Below are positions 1 to 8,836 of a stretch of 64,000 nt of DNA, in pieces. This DNA is from Pseudomonas sihuiensis (GTDB lineage: Bacteria > Pseudomonadota > Gammaproteobacteria > Pseudomonadales > Pseudomonadaceae). Under the pieces are notes generated by a model. The model searched no databases. It worked only from the letters and a program-made list of their open reading frames with translations, and was not told where the DNA came from. Location of the stretch: the NCBI RefSeq assembly GCF_900106015.1, contig NZ_LT629797.1, forward strand, positions 3,100,001 to 3,164,000, given 5' to 3'. The number at the start of each line of letters is the position of its first letter. The stretch's first letter is position 1. The translations under genes were made by a program, and so were the position numbers.

Positions 1-81
1 ACGGCTGACCCAGCCTGCCAGCGCAGTATCTCCGATCGATACCAGGCCGCCTGCGCGGCCTACCGCCCACTCAAGGAGTGA
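1..81 (+). CDS. C-terminal fragment of an unidentified protein (cut by window edge)
   Basis: The frame beginning at base 1 is open for 26 codons and stops at TGA 79-81, ending in ...AAYRPLKE. The stop overlaps the ribosome-binding region (AAGGAG) of the globin gene that follows, which fits an upstream gene in the same operon. The fragment is too short for any family to be recognised, and a chance open frame cannot be excluded in such G+C-rich DNA. Confidence 0.4.
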   Translation, partial: TADPACQRSISDRYQAACAAYRPLKE

Positions 82-84
82 CAC

Positions 85-477
85 ATGAGCGCCGCCAATC
101 TGGTGATGCAGAGCTATGGACGCTGCTGCGCCAGCCCGGATTTCTTCGACAGTTTCTACCGCCACTTCCTCGCCAGCTCACCGCTGATTCGCGAGAAGTT
201 CGTCGACACCGACATGAGCGCGCAAAAGCAGCTGCTACGCCAGGGCATTCTCAACCTGGTGATGCACGCCCGCGGCATGCCTGACACCAAGCTGCGCGCC
301 CTCGGCGAATCGCACTCGCGCCAGCATCTGGACATTCGCCCGGAACTCTACGACCTGTGGCTCGACGCGCTGCTGGCGACCATCGGCGAACACGACAAGG
401 AGTGCGACGCAGAAGTGCGCCAGGCCTGGCGTGAAGTGCTGAACAAAGGTATCGCCGTGATCAAGGCCGGTTATTGA
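85..477 (+). CDS. Single-domain bacterial globin
   Basis: A 130-residue all-helical protein with the length and layout of short bacterial globins. The stretch LGESHSRQHLDIRPELYDLW matches the usual globin F-helix pattern (LGxxH...xxP..Y), making His77 the likely proximal heme ligand. It presumably binds heme and O2 or NO in the cytoplasm. No reductase domain is fused, so it is not a flavohemoglobin. The ATG at 85 is chosen because AAGGAG lies 5-10 bases upstream. It is the last gene before a convergent rluE. Its physiological role is not revealed by context. Confidence 0.8.
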   Translation: MSAANLVMQSYGRCCASPDFFDSFYRHFLASSPLIREKFVDTDMSAQKQLLRQGILNLVMHARGMPDTKLRALGESHSRQHLDIRPELYDLWLDALLATIGEHDKECDAEVRQAWREVLNKGIAVIKAGY

Positions 478-596
478 TTCAGGTCAGGGTCGCCGGCCCG
501 GCCTCTGCGACAAAACGTCCGCTGCGTGGTGCACCTTACTGATCATCGCAGCCGCCGCCGTTCTCCCCCTATACCCGCCCCAATCGGCGTGACCCT

Positions 597-654
597 GGTG
601 CGCGCGGCGCACCCTACAGGGACACCGCCGGCCGTAGGGTGCGCCGTGCGCACC
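597..654. repeat. Extragenic palindrome (gtagggtgcgcc family)
   Basis: Two near-perfect 21-base arms, 597-617 and 634-654, pair around a 16-base spacer. Each arm carries the core GTAGGGTGCGCCGTGCGCACC or its complement. It lies between the convergent globin and rluE genes, where such repeats often sit, and could act as a bidirectional transcript end. Confidence 0.7.
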
Positions 655-677
655 AACTTCGCCGGCAATGACGCGCC

Positions 678-1298
678 CTATGGCAATAACGCTGGCACCT
701 CACGCCATTGCCCAGGCTGTAGCCCGTCCAGACGCCAGGGGCCGATGGCCACGCGCACCAGGCGCAGGGTCGGCAAGCCGACGGCGGCGGTCATGCGCCG
801 CACCTGACGATTGCGCCCCTCGCGAATCACCAGCTCCAGCCACGCCGTCGGCACGCTCTTGCGAAAGCGTACCGGCGGGTTGCGCTCCCATAGCTCGGGC
901 TCGTCCAGACACCGCGCCTCGGCCGGCAGGGTCGGGCCGTCATTCAGCGTCACGCCATCGCGCAGCTGCTGCAGTTGCGCCTCGCTCGGCTCCCCTTCCA
1001 CCTGCACCCAATAGGTCTTCGGCAGCTTGTGCTTGGGGTCGGCGATACGCGCCTGCAGACGACCATCGTTGGTCAATAACAGCAGGCCTTCGCTGTCGCG
1101 ATCCAGACGCCCGGCCGGATAGACGCCAGGTACGTCGACGAACTCCTTGAGCGTCACACGGCCCAGCTCATCGTTGAACTGGGTGAGCACGTCGAACGGT
1201 TTGTTCAATACCAGCAGGCGCGGCTGCTCAGGCGGCGCCTTGGCCACGCGGCGCGGGGCTGCAGGGCGGCGATTGGCGGGAGGACGAGGGCGTGACAT
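678..1298 (-). CDS. rluE: 23S rRNA pseudouridine synthase RluE
   Basis: A 206-residue RsuA/RluE-family enzyme that isomerises a uridine (U2457 in E. coli numbering) of 23S rRNA to pseudouridine. The signature [18 protein letters not shown] carries the catalytic Asp near residue 66. The family motif around [11 protein letters not shown] lies near the N-terminus, and [11 protein letters not shown] lies in the C-terminal part. The basic, Pro-rich N-terminal tail (about 25 residues) has no S4 domain, as expected for RluE. The ATG at 1298 is preferred because upstream in-frame codons encode low-complexity sequence unlike the family. Confidence 0.88.
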   Translation of the reverse strand: MSRPRPPANRRPAAPRRVAKAPPEQPRLLVLNKPFDVLTQFNDELGRVTLKEFVDVPGVYPAGRLDRDSEGLLLLTNDGRLQARIADPKHKLPKTYWVQVEGEPSEAQLQQLRDGVTLNDGPTLPAEARCLDEPELWERNPPVRFRKSVPTAWLELVIREGRNRQVRRMTAAVGLPTLRLVRVAIGPWRLDGLQPGQWREVPALLP

Positions 1299-1421
1299 GC
1301 AACTGGCTTCGGTGGCACTGGGGCGCGCAGTGTAACCCACGATAAGCGGCGCTGATGGTGCTTCCACGTCCTGCCAGAGCGACTAAGCTGCGGATTCACC
1401 CCCTGCGATCAGGAGCCAGCG

Positions 1422-2453
1422 ATGAGCAACAACGCCGAACTCGCCACCTTCACCGGCTGGGCCGCCACGACGCCCAAGGCACCATTGGAGCGCCTGAGCT
1501 ACGACCCCGGCCCGCTCGGCGCCGAAGAAGTGGAAGTGGCGGTGGAGTATTGCGGCATCTGCCATTCCGACCAGTCGATGATCGACAACGAATGGGGCAA
1601 TGCCCGCTACCCCTTCATCCCCGGTCATGAAGTGGTCGGCACCATCGTCCGCCTAGGCGAGCAGGCGCGTGGCCTCGCGCTGGGCCAAAGAGTTGGCATC
1701 GGCTGGTACAAGGGCAGTTGCATGCATTGCGGCTCGTGCATGGAAGGCTCGCACCAGCTGTGCCGCTCGGTGAAGCCGACCATCGTTGGCAGCCACGGTG
1801 GTTTCGCCGACCGTCTGCGTTCGCACTGGGCCTGGGCCGTGCCGCTGCCCGAGGGCCTCGACCCGGCGCTGGTCGGCCCGCTGTTCTGCGCCGGTTCGAC
1901 GGTGTTCAGCCCGCTGCTGGAATTCGACATCAAGCCGACGGATCGCGTCGGCGTGGTCGGCATCGGCGGCCTCGGCCACTTGGCGCTGCGTTTCCTCAAC
2001 GCCTGGGGCTGCGAGGTGACCGCCTTCACCTCGTCGCTGAACAAGCAGGACGAAGCCAAACGCCTGGGCGCGCACAAGGTGGTGGCCTCCACCGACAGCG
2101 CGGCGATGAAGGCGATTGCCGGCTGCCTGGATTTCCTCCTGGTCACTGCCAGCGCCGATCTGGACTGGCAGGCGCTGATCGCTACCCTGCGCGGCAAGGG
2201 CCGCCTGCACTTCGTCGGCATCGTGCCCAGCGCCATCCCGGTGCACGTGTTCAACCTGATCCCGCAGCAGAAGAGCCTGTCCGGCTCGCCAGTGGGCTCG
2301 CCGTCGAGCATGGCGACCATGCTCGAATTCTGCGCCCGTCACCAGATCCTGCCGCAGGTCGAGCACTTCCCTATGAGCCAGGTGAACGCGGCCATCGACC
2401 ATCTGCGCAGCGGCAAGGCGCGCTACCGCGTGGTGCTCGACGCCAGCAAATGA
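1422..2453 (+). CDS. ahr: NADPH-dependent aldehyde reductase / alcohol dehydrogenase, Ahr (YjgB) type
   Basis: A 343-residue zinc-dependent medium-chain dehydrogenase of the cinnamyl-alcohol dehydrogenase subfamily. The catalytic zinc ligands appear to be Cys44 (in YCGICHSD), His69 (in GHEVVG) and Cys156. The structural zinc site is the run Cys100, Cys103, Cys106 and Cys114. The Rossmann motif GIGGLG lies at residues 180-185. The sequence tracks E. coli Ahr through SMIDNEWG, GQRVGIGW and GKARYRVVL, so reduction of short to medium aldehydes with NADPH is the likely reaction. It is monocistronic or co-transcribed with the acetyltransferase 47 bases downstream. Confidence 0.85.
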   Translation: MSNNAELATFTGWAATTPKAPLERLSYDPGPLGAEEVEVAVEYCGICHSDQSMIDNEWGNARYPFIPGHEVVGTIVRLGEQARGLALGQRVGIGWYKGSCMHCGSCMEGSHQLCRSVKPTIVGSHGGFADRLRSHWAWAVPLPEGLDPALVGPLFCAGSTVFSPLLEFDIKPTDRVGVVGIGGLGHLALRFLNAWGCEVTAFTSSLNKQDEAKRLGAHKVVASTDSAAMKAIAGCLDFLLVTASADLDWQALIATLRGKGRLHFVGIVPSAIPVHVFNLIPQQKSLSGSPVGSPSSMATMLEFCARHQILPQVEHFPMSQVNAAIDHLRSGKARYRVVLDASK

Positions 2454-2500
2454 CAGCGCGGGCGCCGAGCTGGCATGCTCTGCGCCCCGCTTCATTCAAG

Positions 2501-2959
2501 ATGCCTGCCGCCATGTCGCTGATGCTCGACACCCCCACCGATACCGACCTGATTACCCTGGTGGAAATCTGGGAGGCCGCCGTACGCGCCACCCACCACT
2601 TCCTGCCGGAGAGCGACCTGCAGGTGATCAAGCCCTTGCTGCACGAGCAGTATTTCCCGGCCGTGCAATTGGCCTGCGCACGCGATGAATCGGGGCGAAT
2701 ACTGGGCTTTCTCGGCACCAGCGAAGGCATGGTGGAAATGCTCTTCGTCGACCCGGCCTGCCACGGCCAGGGCGTGGGCAAGCGACTGATGCGCCACGCC
2801 ATCGACGCGCTGGGCGCCACCCGGGTCGACGTCAACGAGCAGAATCCGCAGGCCGTGGGCTTCTATCAGCACCTGGGCTTCGTGGTGACCGATCGCTCGC
2901 GCCTGGATGGCGGCGGGCGGCCCTTCCCGATCCTGCATATGCAACTCGCAGCATCGTAG
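2501..2959 (+). CDS. GNAT-family N-acetyltransferase, YjaB-like
   Basis: About 150 residues with the GNAT fold. The acetyl-CoA pyrophosphate loop is in VDPACHGQGVGKRLM, and the C-terminal VNEQNPQAVGFYQHLGF motif is almost the same as in E. coli YjaB. YjaB-type proteins acetylate small molecules or protein amines, and the substrate here is not evident. Three in-frame ATGs (2501, 2513, 2522) are possible and none has a clear ribosome-binding site. The first is given. Confidence 0.8.
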   Translation: MPAAMSLMLDTPTDTDLITLVEIWEAAVRATHHFLPESDLQVIKPLLHEQYFPAVQLACARDESGRILGFLGTSEGMVEMLFVDPACHGQGVGKRLMRHAIDALGATRVDVNEQNPQAVGFYQHLGFVVTDRSRLDGGGRPFPILHMQLAAS

Positions 2960-2970
2960 CGTGGGCCAGC

Positions 2971-3023
2971 CGTAGGGCGGTCCGGGACGCCGGCCGCTAG
3001 TAGCGAAGCGAACAGCCCGCCGG
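2971..3023. repeat. Extragenic repeat (gtagggcgg ... agcgaac/gagcag family)
   Basis: The sequence starts GTAGGGCGGTCC and ends AGCGAACAGCCCGCC. Two relatives occur in this window, at 30806-30842 and 59128-59164, sharing GTAGGGCGG at one end and an (A)GCGAxCAGyCCGCC end. It fills the gap between the acetyltransferase and mocR genes. Confidence 0.6.
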
Positions 3024-3030
3024 CCCCCAC

Positions 3031-4374
3031 CTACCCCATCGCCCAAGCCGCCACGATCCCCTCCAACGCCCGCTTGAGTTCGACCCGGCTGGCTGCCGCC
3101 GCAAGGCTGATACGCACCGCGCGCCCCGGATTGGCCTCGACCGCGAACACCTCGGCCGGCACCACCTCGACGCCGTTCTGCCGGCAGGCCTCAGCCAAAC
3201 CAACCGGCGGCGTACCATCGAGCCAAAGATGCGGCGACATCGCCCTGCCCTGCGGCATGCGCGGCCCGAGCACGCGCGCAGCCAGGCGCCAGCGCTGCTG
3301 CAGCTCGTCGATCTGCCAGGCCAGTCGCTGTTCGGCAATGCCGCTTTCGATCCACTCACAGCCCAGCGCCAGACTCAGCGGCGTAACCGCCCAGCGTGTG
3401 GCCTGGGCCTCGGGGTCGATGCGTTCAAGGAGTTCCGGCGCCCCCGCGATAAAGCCCAGACGCAAACCGGGCGCGACGCTCTTGGACAGGCTGCTGATCA
3501 GCAGGCAGCGCTCGGCAAGCTGCACCGCCAGCGGCGCCTCGCTACCGAGCACGCCGTAGACATCATCCTCGATGATCCACAGCCCGCGCCGCCGCGCCAC
3601 CTCGGCAATGGCCACGCGCCGTTCGGCGTCCAGGCTGGCCCCGGTGGGGTTCTGCAAACAGGGCGTAAGCACCGCCACACGGGCGCCAGTGGCACGCGCC
3701 TGGCGGTCGAGGTCATCGGGCAGGATGCCGTGCTCGTCCATCGCCACGCCATGCAGCGGCAGACGCAACTGGCGCGCGGCGGCCTTGATTCCCGGCGCGG
3801 TGTAGCGCTCCACCAGAATCGGCTCGCCGGCCTCGCACAGCGCCAGCAACGCCGCTGACACACCCTGCTGGGCACCGGCGCAAAGCAGCAGGCCGCCCGG
3901 CGCCAGCTCCAGGCCACGCCGGCGCAGCCAGGTGACGCCAGCCAGATGCGCGCGCTCGACCAGTGCTGCCGACGGGTAGGCCTGCAACGCATCCAGCTCG
4001 CCACGTGCAGCCAACGCGGCAAGGCTGGCGGAAAGATCGTGATTGTCCGGGTCATGCACTGGCACGTTGGTCGACAGGTCGATCAGCTCGCCCTGCGCGG
4101 CCGGCTGCTTGAGCCGGAACAGGCTCGCCTCGCGGCTGCCAGCCAGCACGTAGGTGCCGCGCCCGACCTCGCCAGAAACCAGATGCCGACGCGCCGCCTC
4201 ACGGTAAGCGAGCATAACCGTGCTCGGGTTGATACCCAGCGTCCAGGCCAGGCGCCGCTGCGGCGGCAGGCGCTCACCGGGATTGAGTTCACCACGACCG
4301 ATGGCCGAGGCAATGGCTTCGACCAATGCCAGGTATGTCGGTAGGGAGCTGTCTTGAAGGTCAGGAAGCCACAT
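3031..4374 (-). CDS. MocR-type regulator (GntR winged helix fused to PLP aminotransferase domain)
   Basis: A 447-residue protein. Residues about 10-78 form a GntR winged helix (GERLPPQRRLAWTLGINPST), and residues about 95-447 a fold-type I aminotransferase domain with NPTG near 243 and the PLP lysine at about K298 in SSLSKSVAPG. MocR proteins sense PLP or amino compounds and usually control a divergent neighbour. Here the neighbour is a PLP-dependent threonine dehydratase starting 80 bases away. The ATG at 4374 is chosen because residues encoded upstream do not belong to the family and would run into the shared control region. Confidence 0.9.
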   Translation of the reverse strand: MWLPDLQDSSLPTYLALVEAIASAIGRGELNPGERLPPQRRLAWTLGINPSTVMLAYREAARRHLVSGEVGRGTYVLAGSREASLFRLKQPAAQGELIDLSTNVPVHDPDNHDLSASLAALAARGELDALQAYPSAALVERAHLAGVTWLRRRGLELAPGGLLLCAGAQQGVSAALLALCEAGEPILVERYTAPGIKAAARQLRLPLHGVAMDEHGILPDDLDRQARATGARVAVLTPCLQNPTGASLDAERRVAIAEVARRRGLWIIEDDVYGVLGSEAPLAVQLAERCLLISSLSKSVAPGLRLGFIAGAPELLERIDPEAQATRWAVTPLSLALGCEWIESGIAEQRLAWQIDELQQRWRLAARVLGPRMPQGRAMSPHLWLDGTPPVGLAEACRQNGVEVVPAEVFAVEANPGRAVRISLAAAASRVELKRALEGIVAAWAMG

Positions 4375-4410
4375 TGCTTGCCATGCAATATAAAGATTTA
4401 CCCATACAAT
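4373..4410. promoter_or_regulatory. Candidate MocR operator between divergent genes
   Basis: Two octamers, CATGCAAT (4382-4389) and CATACAAT (4403-4410), are direct repeats exactly 21 bases apart, which puts them on the same helix face. ATTGC (4373-4377) and GCAAT (4385-4389) add an inverted pair. MocR dimers are known to bind spaced direct repeats in the shared promoter. TACAAT (4405-4410) could also be the -10 of the dehydratase gene, though no good -35 was found. Assignment to the adjacent regulator is inference. Confidence 0.45.
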
Positions 4411-4454
4411 GCGCCGCACTAGCATCCGGGTCAACACCACTCGGAGTGCCTGTC

Positions 4455-5426
4455 ATGTTCGACCTCGCCCAACTGCGCCAGAGCGCTGAACTGGTTCACC
4501 GCCACATGGCGCCCACGCCACAACTGGCCTGGCCGTTACTTGCCCAGCGCCTGAGCTGCGAGGTCTGGGTCAAGCACGAGAATCACGCCCCGACTGCGGC
4601 CTTCAAGGTGCGTGGCGGCTTGGTCTACATCGACGCCCTGCTGCGCCGCGAGCCGCAGGTGCGTGGACTGGTCACCGCCACTCGTGGTAACCACGGCCAG
4701 AGCCTGGCACTGGCCGCGCGCCAGGCCGGCCTGGCGATCCGCATCCTGGTGCCACACGGCAACGCCCGCGAGAAAAACGCGGCGATGCGCGCACTCGGCG
4801 CAGAGGTGATCGAACATGGCCGCGACTTCGACGAAGCCCGCGCCGAAGCCGCGCGTATCGCCGAACGCGACGACCTGCACTGGGTGCCGTCACTGCATGA
4901 GGATCTGGTGCGCGGCGTGGCTACCTATGCCCTGGAACTGCTGGAGGCGGTACCGAATCTGCGCCGGGTCTATGTGCCCATCGGCCTCGGCTCGGGTATC
5001 TGCGGGATGATCCGCACCCGCGACCTGCTTGGTCTCGACACCGAAATCGTCGGCGTCGTCGCCAGCGGCGCCGATGCTTATGCACGGAGCTTCGAACAAG
5101 GCCGGCTGGTGCAGACCGAACGTGCAGACACCCTGGCCGATGGCATGGCCTGCCGCCAGCCGCAGGAATTGGCGCTGGACATGATCCGCGCCGGCGCAGC
5201 ACGCATCGTACGGGTCGACGACGAGGAGATCCGCGCTGCCATCCGCACCTATCACGAGGACACCCACAACCTCGCCGAAGGCGCCGGTGCAGCGGCGCTG
5301 GCCGCGCTAATGCAGGAGCGCGAAAGCAACGCCGGCCAGCGCGTGGCCGTGGTGCTCAGCGGCGCCAATATCGACCGCGCTGCGCTGGCCGAACTGCTGC
5401 GTGACGAGGCGCCGGTCGCGGCCTGA
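4455..5426 (+). CDS. Threonine/serine dehydratase-like PLP enzyme
   Basis: A 323-residue fold-type II PLP enzyme of the threonine dehydratase/serine racemase group. Lys51 in AAFKVRGG is the expected Schiff-base lysine. ATRGNHGQSLA is the substrate/cofactor loop, and PIGLGSGICG near residue 180 is the phosphate-binding glycine loop. It lacks the C-terminal ACT-like regulatory domain of biosynthetic IlvA, so it is the short catabolic form that deaminates threonine or related hydroxyamino acids. GGAG lies just upstream of the ATG at 4455. It is divergent from, and probably controlled by, the MocR regulator. Confidence 0.85.
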   Translation: MFDLAQLRQSAELVHRHMAPTPQLAWPLLAQRLSCEVWVKHENHAPTAAFKVRGGLVYIDALLRREPQVRGLVTATRGNHGQSLALAARQAGLAIRILVPHGNAREKNAAMRALGAEVIEHGRDFDEARAEAARIAERDDLHWVPSLHEDLVRGVATYALELLEAVPNLRRVYVPIGLGSGICGMIRTRDLLGLDTEIVGVVASGADAYARSFEQGRLVQTERADTLADGMACRQPQELALDMIRAGAARIVRVDDEEIRAAIRTYHEDTHNLAEGAGAAALAALMQERESNAGQRVAVVLSGANIDRAALAELLRDEAPVAA

Positions 5427-5427
5427 C

Positions 5428-6237
5428 TCAGGCCAGCGGCAGAGGCTCGGCAAGCAAACGTCCGGGCGTCTGCCGTAACCAGCGAGAAACGCCCCACTCC
5501 GCAGCGATCAGTGCCAGCAGCAGACCAATCTGAATCAGCAAGGCGATATAGAGCGGCTTGAACACATGACTGATCTGCCGCTTGAGCAGACCGAGCAGGA
5601 ACTCGGCCTGGAACAGTTGTTCGATACGCGCATCCAGTACCTGATTCAGTACCTTCTCGTTGAGGCCGCTGTAACGAGCGGTTTTCTCTACCGCCATTTC
5701 GCCAATCGCCTTGCCCAGCAGACTGGCACGCAGTCGGTCGAGCAGATCGAAGGCGATGCGCTCGGTGGTCGAGGCCTCGGCACGCTCGGCGGCCTCCAGC
5801 AGCCGCTCGCTGCGCAGGTAATCCAGCGCCAACTGATTGAGCAGGGTCTGCACGCTGACATCCTGCACCGCCAATAACCCTTGCGCTTCCTGCGCCTCGA
5901 CATAGGCCTGGAAATCACTCCAGATGTCGTCGGCCAGCTCCTGCACCAATGGCGCGTAGTTATCGAGATGGCGATTGATCTGCTGCTGGCTGCCATACAA
6001 CAGCCCACCCTGGAAACCGAGGAAACCTCCGGCCAGCGGCAACAGCAGAAAGTAGAGTTTGAGCAGCCAGTGGTGCCAGCGATTGTTACGCGCCAACCAG
6101 CCCAGCCGGTGCAGCTTGACGGCCAGCAGCAGACCAGCCACAACGCCCAGCGTAAGGGCCAGGCCGGTGTAGAGGAAAAGACTGAAAAAGCTGAAGGGTT
6201 CCCACAACGCTGTGAGCAGCAGACGTGCCTGTTCCAT
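5428..6237 (-). CDS. Inner-membrane protein of unknown function
   Basis: A 269-residue protein with a hydrophobic segment near residues 17-42, another near 58-80 and a third near 225-250. Between the last two lies a long, charged, probably helical region (about 85-215) rich in Glu, Gln, Ala and Leu. The layout suggests a coiled domain anchored by transmembrane helices at both ends. No catalytic motif was recognised. It is convergent with the dehydratase gene, whose stop is 1 base away, and is followed upstream by a repeat-filled gap. Confidence 0.6.
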   Translation of the reverse strand: MEQARLLLTALWEPFSFFSLFLYTGLALTLGVVAGLLLAVKLHRLGWLARNNRWHHWLLKLYFLLLPLAGGFLGFQGGLLYGSQQQINRHLDNYAPLVQELADDIWSDFQAYVEAQEAQGLLAVQDVSVQTLLNQLALDYLRSERLLEAAERAEASTTERIAFDLLDRLRASLLGKAIGEMAVEKTARYSGLNEKVLNQVLDARIEQLFQAEFLLGLLKRQISHVFKPLYIALLIQIGLLLALIAAEWGVSRWLRQTPGRLLAEPLPLA

Positions 6238-6301
6238 GCGTATCGCCTCGTTCGTCCATGACGGGGGCGAGTCTAAACCAGCGCGCGGATCAGTACCGCC
6301 G

Positions 6302-6334
6302 GGGCGTGGCCAGACTGTGCGTCAGGCCACGCCC
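6302..6334. repeat. Stem-loop with 10-bp arms
   Basis: GGGCGTGGCC (6302-6311) pairs with GGCCACGCCC (6325-6334) across 13 bases. The adjoining TCAGGCCACGCCCTG (6322-6336) recurs at 6489-6503, just beyond the amn stop. It might be a transcript-end structure for amn, but no T-run follows. Confidence 0.4.
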
Positions 6335-6369
6335 TGATGCCAGTTAGTTAAGCCGTTGCCCTCGATCTT

Positions 6370-6432
6370 TGTAGGAGCCGGCTTGCCGGCGATCCGCCAT
6401 AAAAAGCATCGCCAGCAAGCTGGCTCCTACAA
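6370..6432. repeat. REP-type palindrome (tgtaggagccggcttgccggcga family)
   Basis: Two inverted copies of the core GTAGGAGCCGGCTTGCCGGCGA flank a short spacer, ending GCTGGCTCCTACA. Other copies occur at 12222-12293 (paired) and 59189-59214 (single). This is a common Pseudomonas extragenic repeat. The gap 6238-6506 otherwise shows only the stem-loop at 6302. Confidence 0.75.
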
Positions 6433-6506
6433 AAACGCCCCCTAGTGCAAGTAAGAGAGGGGCGGTAAAGAACTTATCTGATCAGCATCAGGCCACGCCC
6501 TGCTTA

Positions 6507-7979
6507 TCAGCGGAACGGCGGCTCGTCGAAGCTGCGCAACTTGCGCGAGTGCAGCGAGTTGAGCTGGCTGCGCATCAGCTCCAGCGCGGCGATACCGATA
6601 TGCAGGTGCTGGGTCACCGCGCGCTCGTAGAAGGCGCCGGCTGCGCCGGGCAGCTTGATCTCGCTGTGCAGGGGTTTGTCCGACACACACAGCAGCGTGC
6701 CGTAGGGCACCCGCAGGCGATAGCCTTGCGCTGCGATGGTGCCGCTTTCCATGTCCACTGCAACAGCTCGCGACAGGTTGATCAACGGCCGCTCCTGGGC
6801 CCAGCGCAGCTCCCAGTTGCGGTCGTCGTAGGTCAACACGGTGCCGGTGCGCAGGCGCTTCTTCAACTCGTCGCCCTCTTCGCCGGTAACCAGTTTGGCG
6901 GCTTCCTGCAGCGCCTGCTGCACCTCGGCCAGCGCCGGCAGCGGGATATGCGGCGGCAGCACGCGGTCGAGAATGCCGTCGCGGCGCATATAGGCGTGGG
7001 CCAGCACGTAGTCACCGATGGTCTGCGACTGACGCAGGCCGCCGCAGTGGCCGATCATCAGCCAGCAGTGCGGACGCAGCACGGCCAGGTGGTCGGTGAT
7101 GTTCTTGGCGTTGGATGGGCCAACGCCGATATTGACCAGGGTGATACCATGGCCGTCCTCGGCCTGCAGGTGGTAGGCCGGCATCTGGTAGCGGTGCCAG
7201 ACCACGTTCTCGATGATCGCCTGCATCTCGCCTTCGGCCATGCCGCGCTCGATCACCACGTTGCCCGGCAGCACCATGCGGGTGAAACGCGAGTCGCCCA
7301 CCAGCATGTCCAGGCCGTGGCGGATGAACTGGTCGACGTAACGGTGGTAGTTGGTCAGCAGGATCCACGGCTGCACGTGGCGCCAGTCGCTGCCGGTGTA
7401 GTGCTGGATGCGCTTGAGCGAGAAATCGGTGCGCGCCGCGTCGAACAGTGCCAGCGGCAGCGGGTCGATGTTCTCCCAGTCGTACAGACCATCGGCGGTG
7501 CCGTCGGTAGCAGCAGACAGGTCGGTGCTGGGGAATACCCGCGCCAGCTCGGCGGCGGTCACGCCACTGCCGGCCAGCTCATCGCCGCCCTCGACCACGT
7601 AGGGATAGGGAATGTTCTGCTGGCTGCGGCCGACCTCGACGCGCAGGGTGAAGTCGTTCATCAGCGGGCGCAGCTGCTCCAGCAGGTATTTGCGGAAGGC
7701 CGCTGGCTGGGTCACGGTGATGGCATAGGTGCCTGGCACCTGTACCTTGGCGTAGGCGCGCACGGTGGTCGGCACCTCGCCCTGGCACAGGTAGGTCAGG
7801 CGCAGCTCGGGGTAACGGAACAGGCAGTGCTCGCTGGCATCCGGGCGGATGCGCTCCTTGAGGTAGCGTTTGAGCGCCTGGCTCAACGCACCGGTGGCTT
7901 CCTGATGCAGGGCGGCGAGGCGGTCGACGGCCTCTTCGGGGGTGTAGGCAATGATGAAATCATCTGAGCAGGCTTTCAC
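6507..7979 (-). CDS. amn: AMP nucleosidase
   Basis: A 490-residue enzyme that hydrolyses AMP to adenine and ribose-5-phosphate. It matches E. coli Amn along its length: IPYPYVV, DFSLKRIQHYTG, LVNIGVGPSNAKNITDHLAV, MIGHCGGLR and the C-terminal HSRKLRSF.EPPFR. The GTG at 7979 is chosen as start because AGGAAG lies 7 bases before it; an in-frame ATG further upstream would add about 20 residues absent from the family. It lies beside unrelated genes and is probably transcribed alone. Confidence 0.92.
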   Translation of the reverse strand: MKACSDDFIIAYTPEEAVDRLAALHQEATGALSQALKRYLKERIRPDASEHCLFRYPELRLTYLCQGEVPTTVRAYAKVQVPGTYAITVTQPAAFRKYLLEQLRPLMNDFTLRVEVGRSQQNIPYPYVVEGGDELAGSGVTAAELARVFPSTDLSAATDGTADGLYDWENIDPLPLALFDAARTDFSLKRIQHYTGSDWRHVQPWILLTNYHRYVDQFIRHGLDMLVGDSRFTRMVLPGNVVIERGMAEGEMQAIIENVVWHRYQMPAYHLQAEDGHGITLVNIGVGPSNAKNITDHLAVLRPHCWLMIGHCGGLRQSQTIGDYVLAHAYMRRDGILDRVLPPHIPLPALAEVQQALQEAAKLVTGEEGDELKKRLRTGTVLTYDDRNWELRWAQERPLINLSRAVAVDMESGTIAAQGYRLRVPYGTLLCVSDKPLHSEIKLPGAAGAFYERAVTQHLHIGIAALELMRSQLNSLHSRKLRSFDEPPFR

Positions 7980-8104
7980 AGTGCATCTTCCTGACTGAAC
8001 GTACGCGCCTATCTTGCCTGCATACGTTGACGAAAACATAGCGCGATCCCCCGCCTATCGCTGCCAACGGCTAGGCTTGGATCAATTCGTCAGAGGTCAC
8101 CATC

Positions 8105-8827
8105 ATGCCTCGTGCAATCGTTCTGCTGCTGGCCATGGCCTCATGCTCAAGCGCTCAAGCCGGTGAACTCGATGGCCACTACCGAACCACGCTCGACGGC
8201 CAGCCGAGCGAGCTGATCCTGCGCCAGAACGACGCCGTGGTGGAAGGCGAGTACGTCGAGAGCCAGCACCTGCGCCTGGTCGTCAAAGGTCGCTACGACG
8301 GCAAGCTGCTGCGCGCCGAGATCAGCGACCCGCAATCGGGCCTGCTACTGGCGAACATGAACGCGACCTACGCCAACGCGATGCTCAACGCCAGTATCGC
8401 TGCGCGTAACCCAAGAAACGGGGAAGTATTGGAACGCCAGGCGCTATTTCAGCGCGAGGCGGCGATTGCGACGCCACCTACGTCAGGCACGCTGGACCCG
8501 ACACTGGTCGGCACCTGGGTACACGAGAAGATCATCAACAGCGGCGCTGCCAGCCTCGCCTCGTTCAACACCCTGATGACCCTGCAGTTGAATGCCGACG
8601 GCAGCGTCACCCAGTGGAGCCGCGCGGTCGGCGGCGGAGGCGACTGGAGCTACGACAGCCCAGGCGAGGTGCAGTACAGCGGCCACTGGCGCAGCCAGGG
8701 CGGCATGCTGATGGTGCGCCTGGCTGGCGCCGCCGACTATCAACCCGCCGCCTACTACCGCTTCAGCGACCAGTACCTGGTCACCGAGAGCAATACCGGC
8801 AAGATGATCTGGCAACGCCGCCGCTGA
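8105..8827 (+). CDS. Secreted protein of unknown function
   Basis: A 240-residue protein with an N-terminal hydrophobic signal (about residues 3-19, possible cleavage after SAQA). The mature part is rich in beta-type sequence and seems to hold two similar modules: an early GELDGHYRTTLDGQPSELIL and a later LVGTWVHEKII ... DGSVTQWSR. The second resembles lipocalin-like heat-shock or extracellular beta-barrel modules (G.W...). Export to the periplasm is likely. No enzyme motif is seen, and the convergent cbiM gene begins 9 bases after its stop. Confidence 0.65.
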   Translation: MPRAIVLLLAMASCSSAQAGELDGHYRTTLDGQPSELILRQNDAVVEGEYVESQHLRLVVKGRYDGKLLRAEISDPQSGLLLANMNATYANAMLNASIAARNPRNGEVLERQALFQREAAIATPPTSGTLDPTLVGTWVHEKIINSGAASLASFNTLMTLQLNADGSVTQWSRAVGGGGDWSYDSPGEVQYSGHWRSQGGMLMVRLAGAADYQPAAYYRFSDQYLVTESNTGKMIWQRRR

Positions 8828-8836
8828 GCGACCGGT

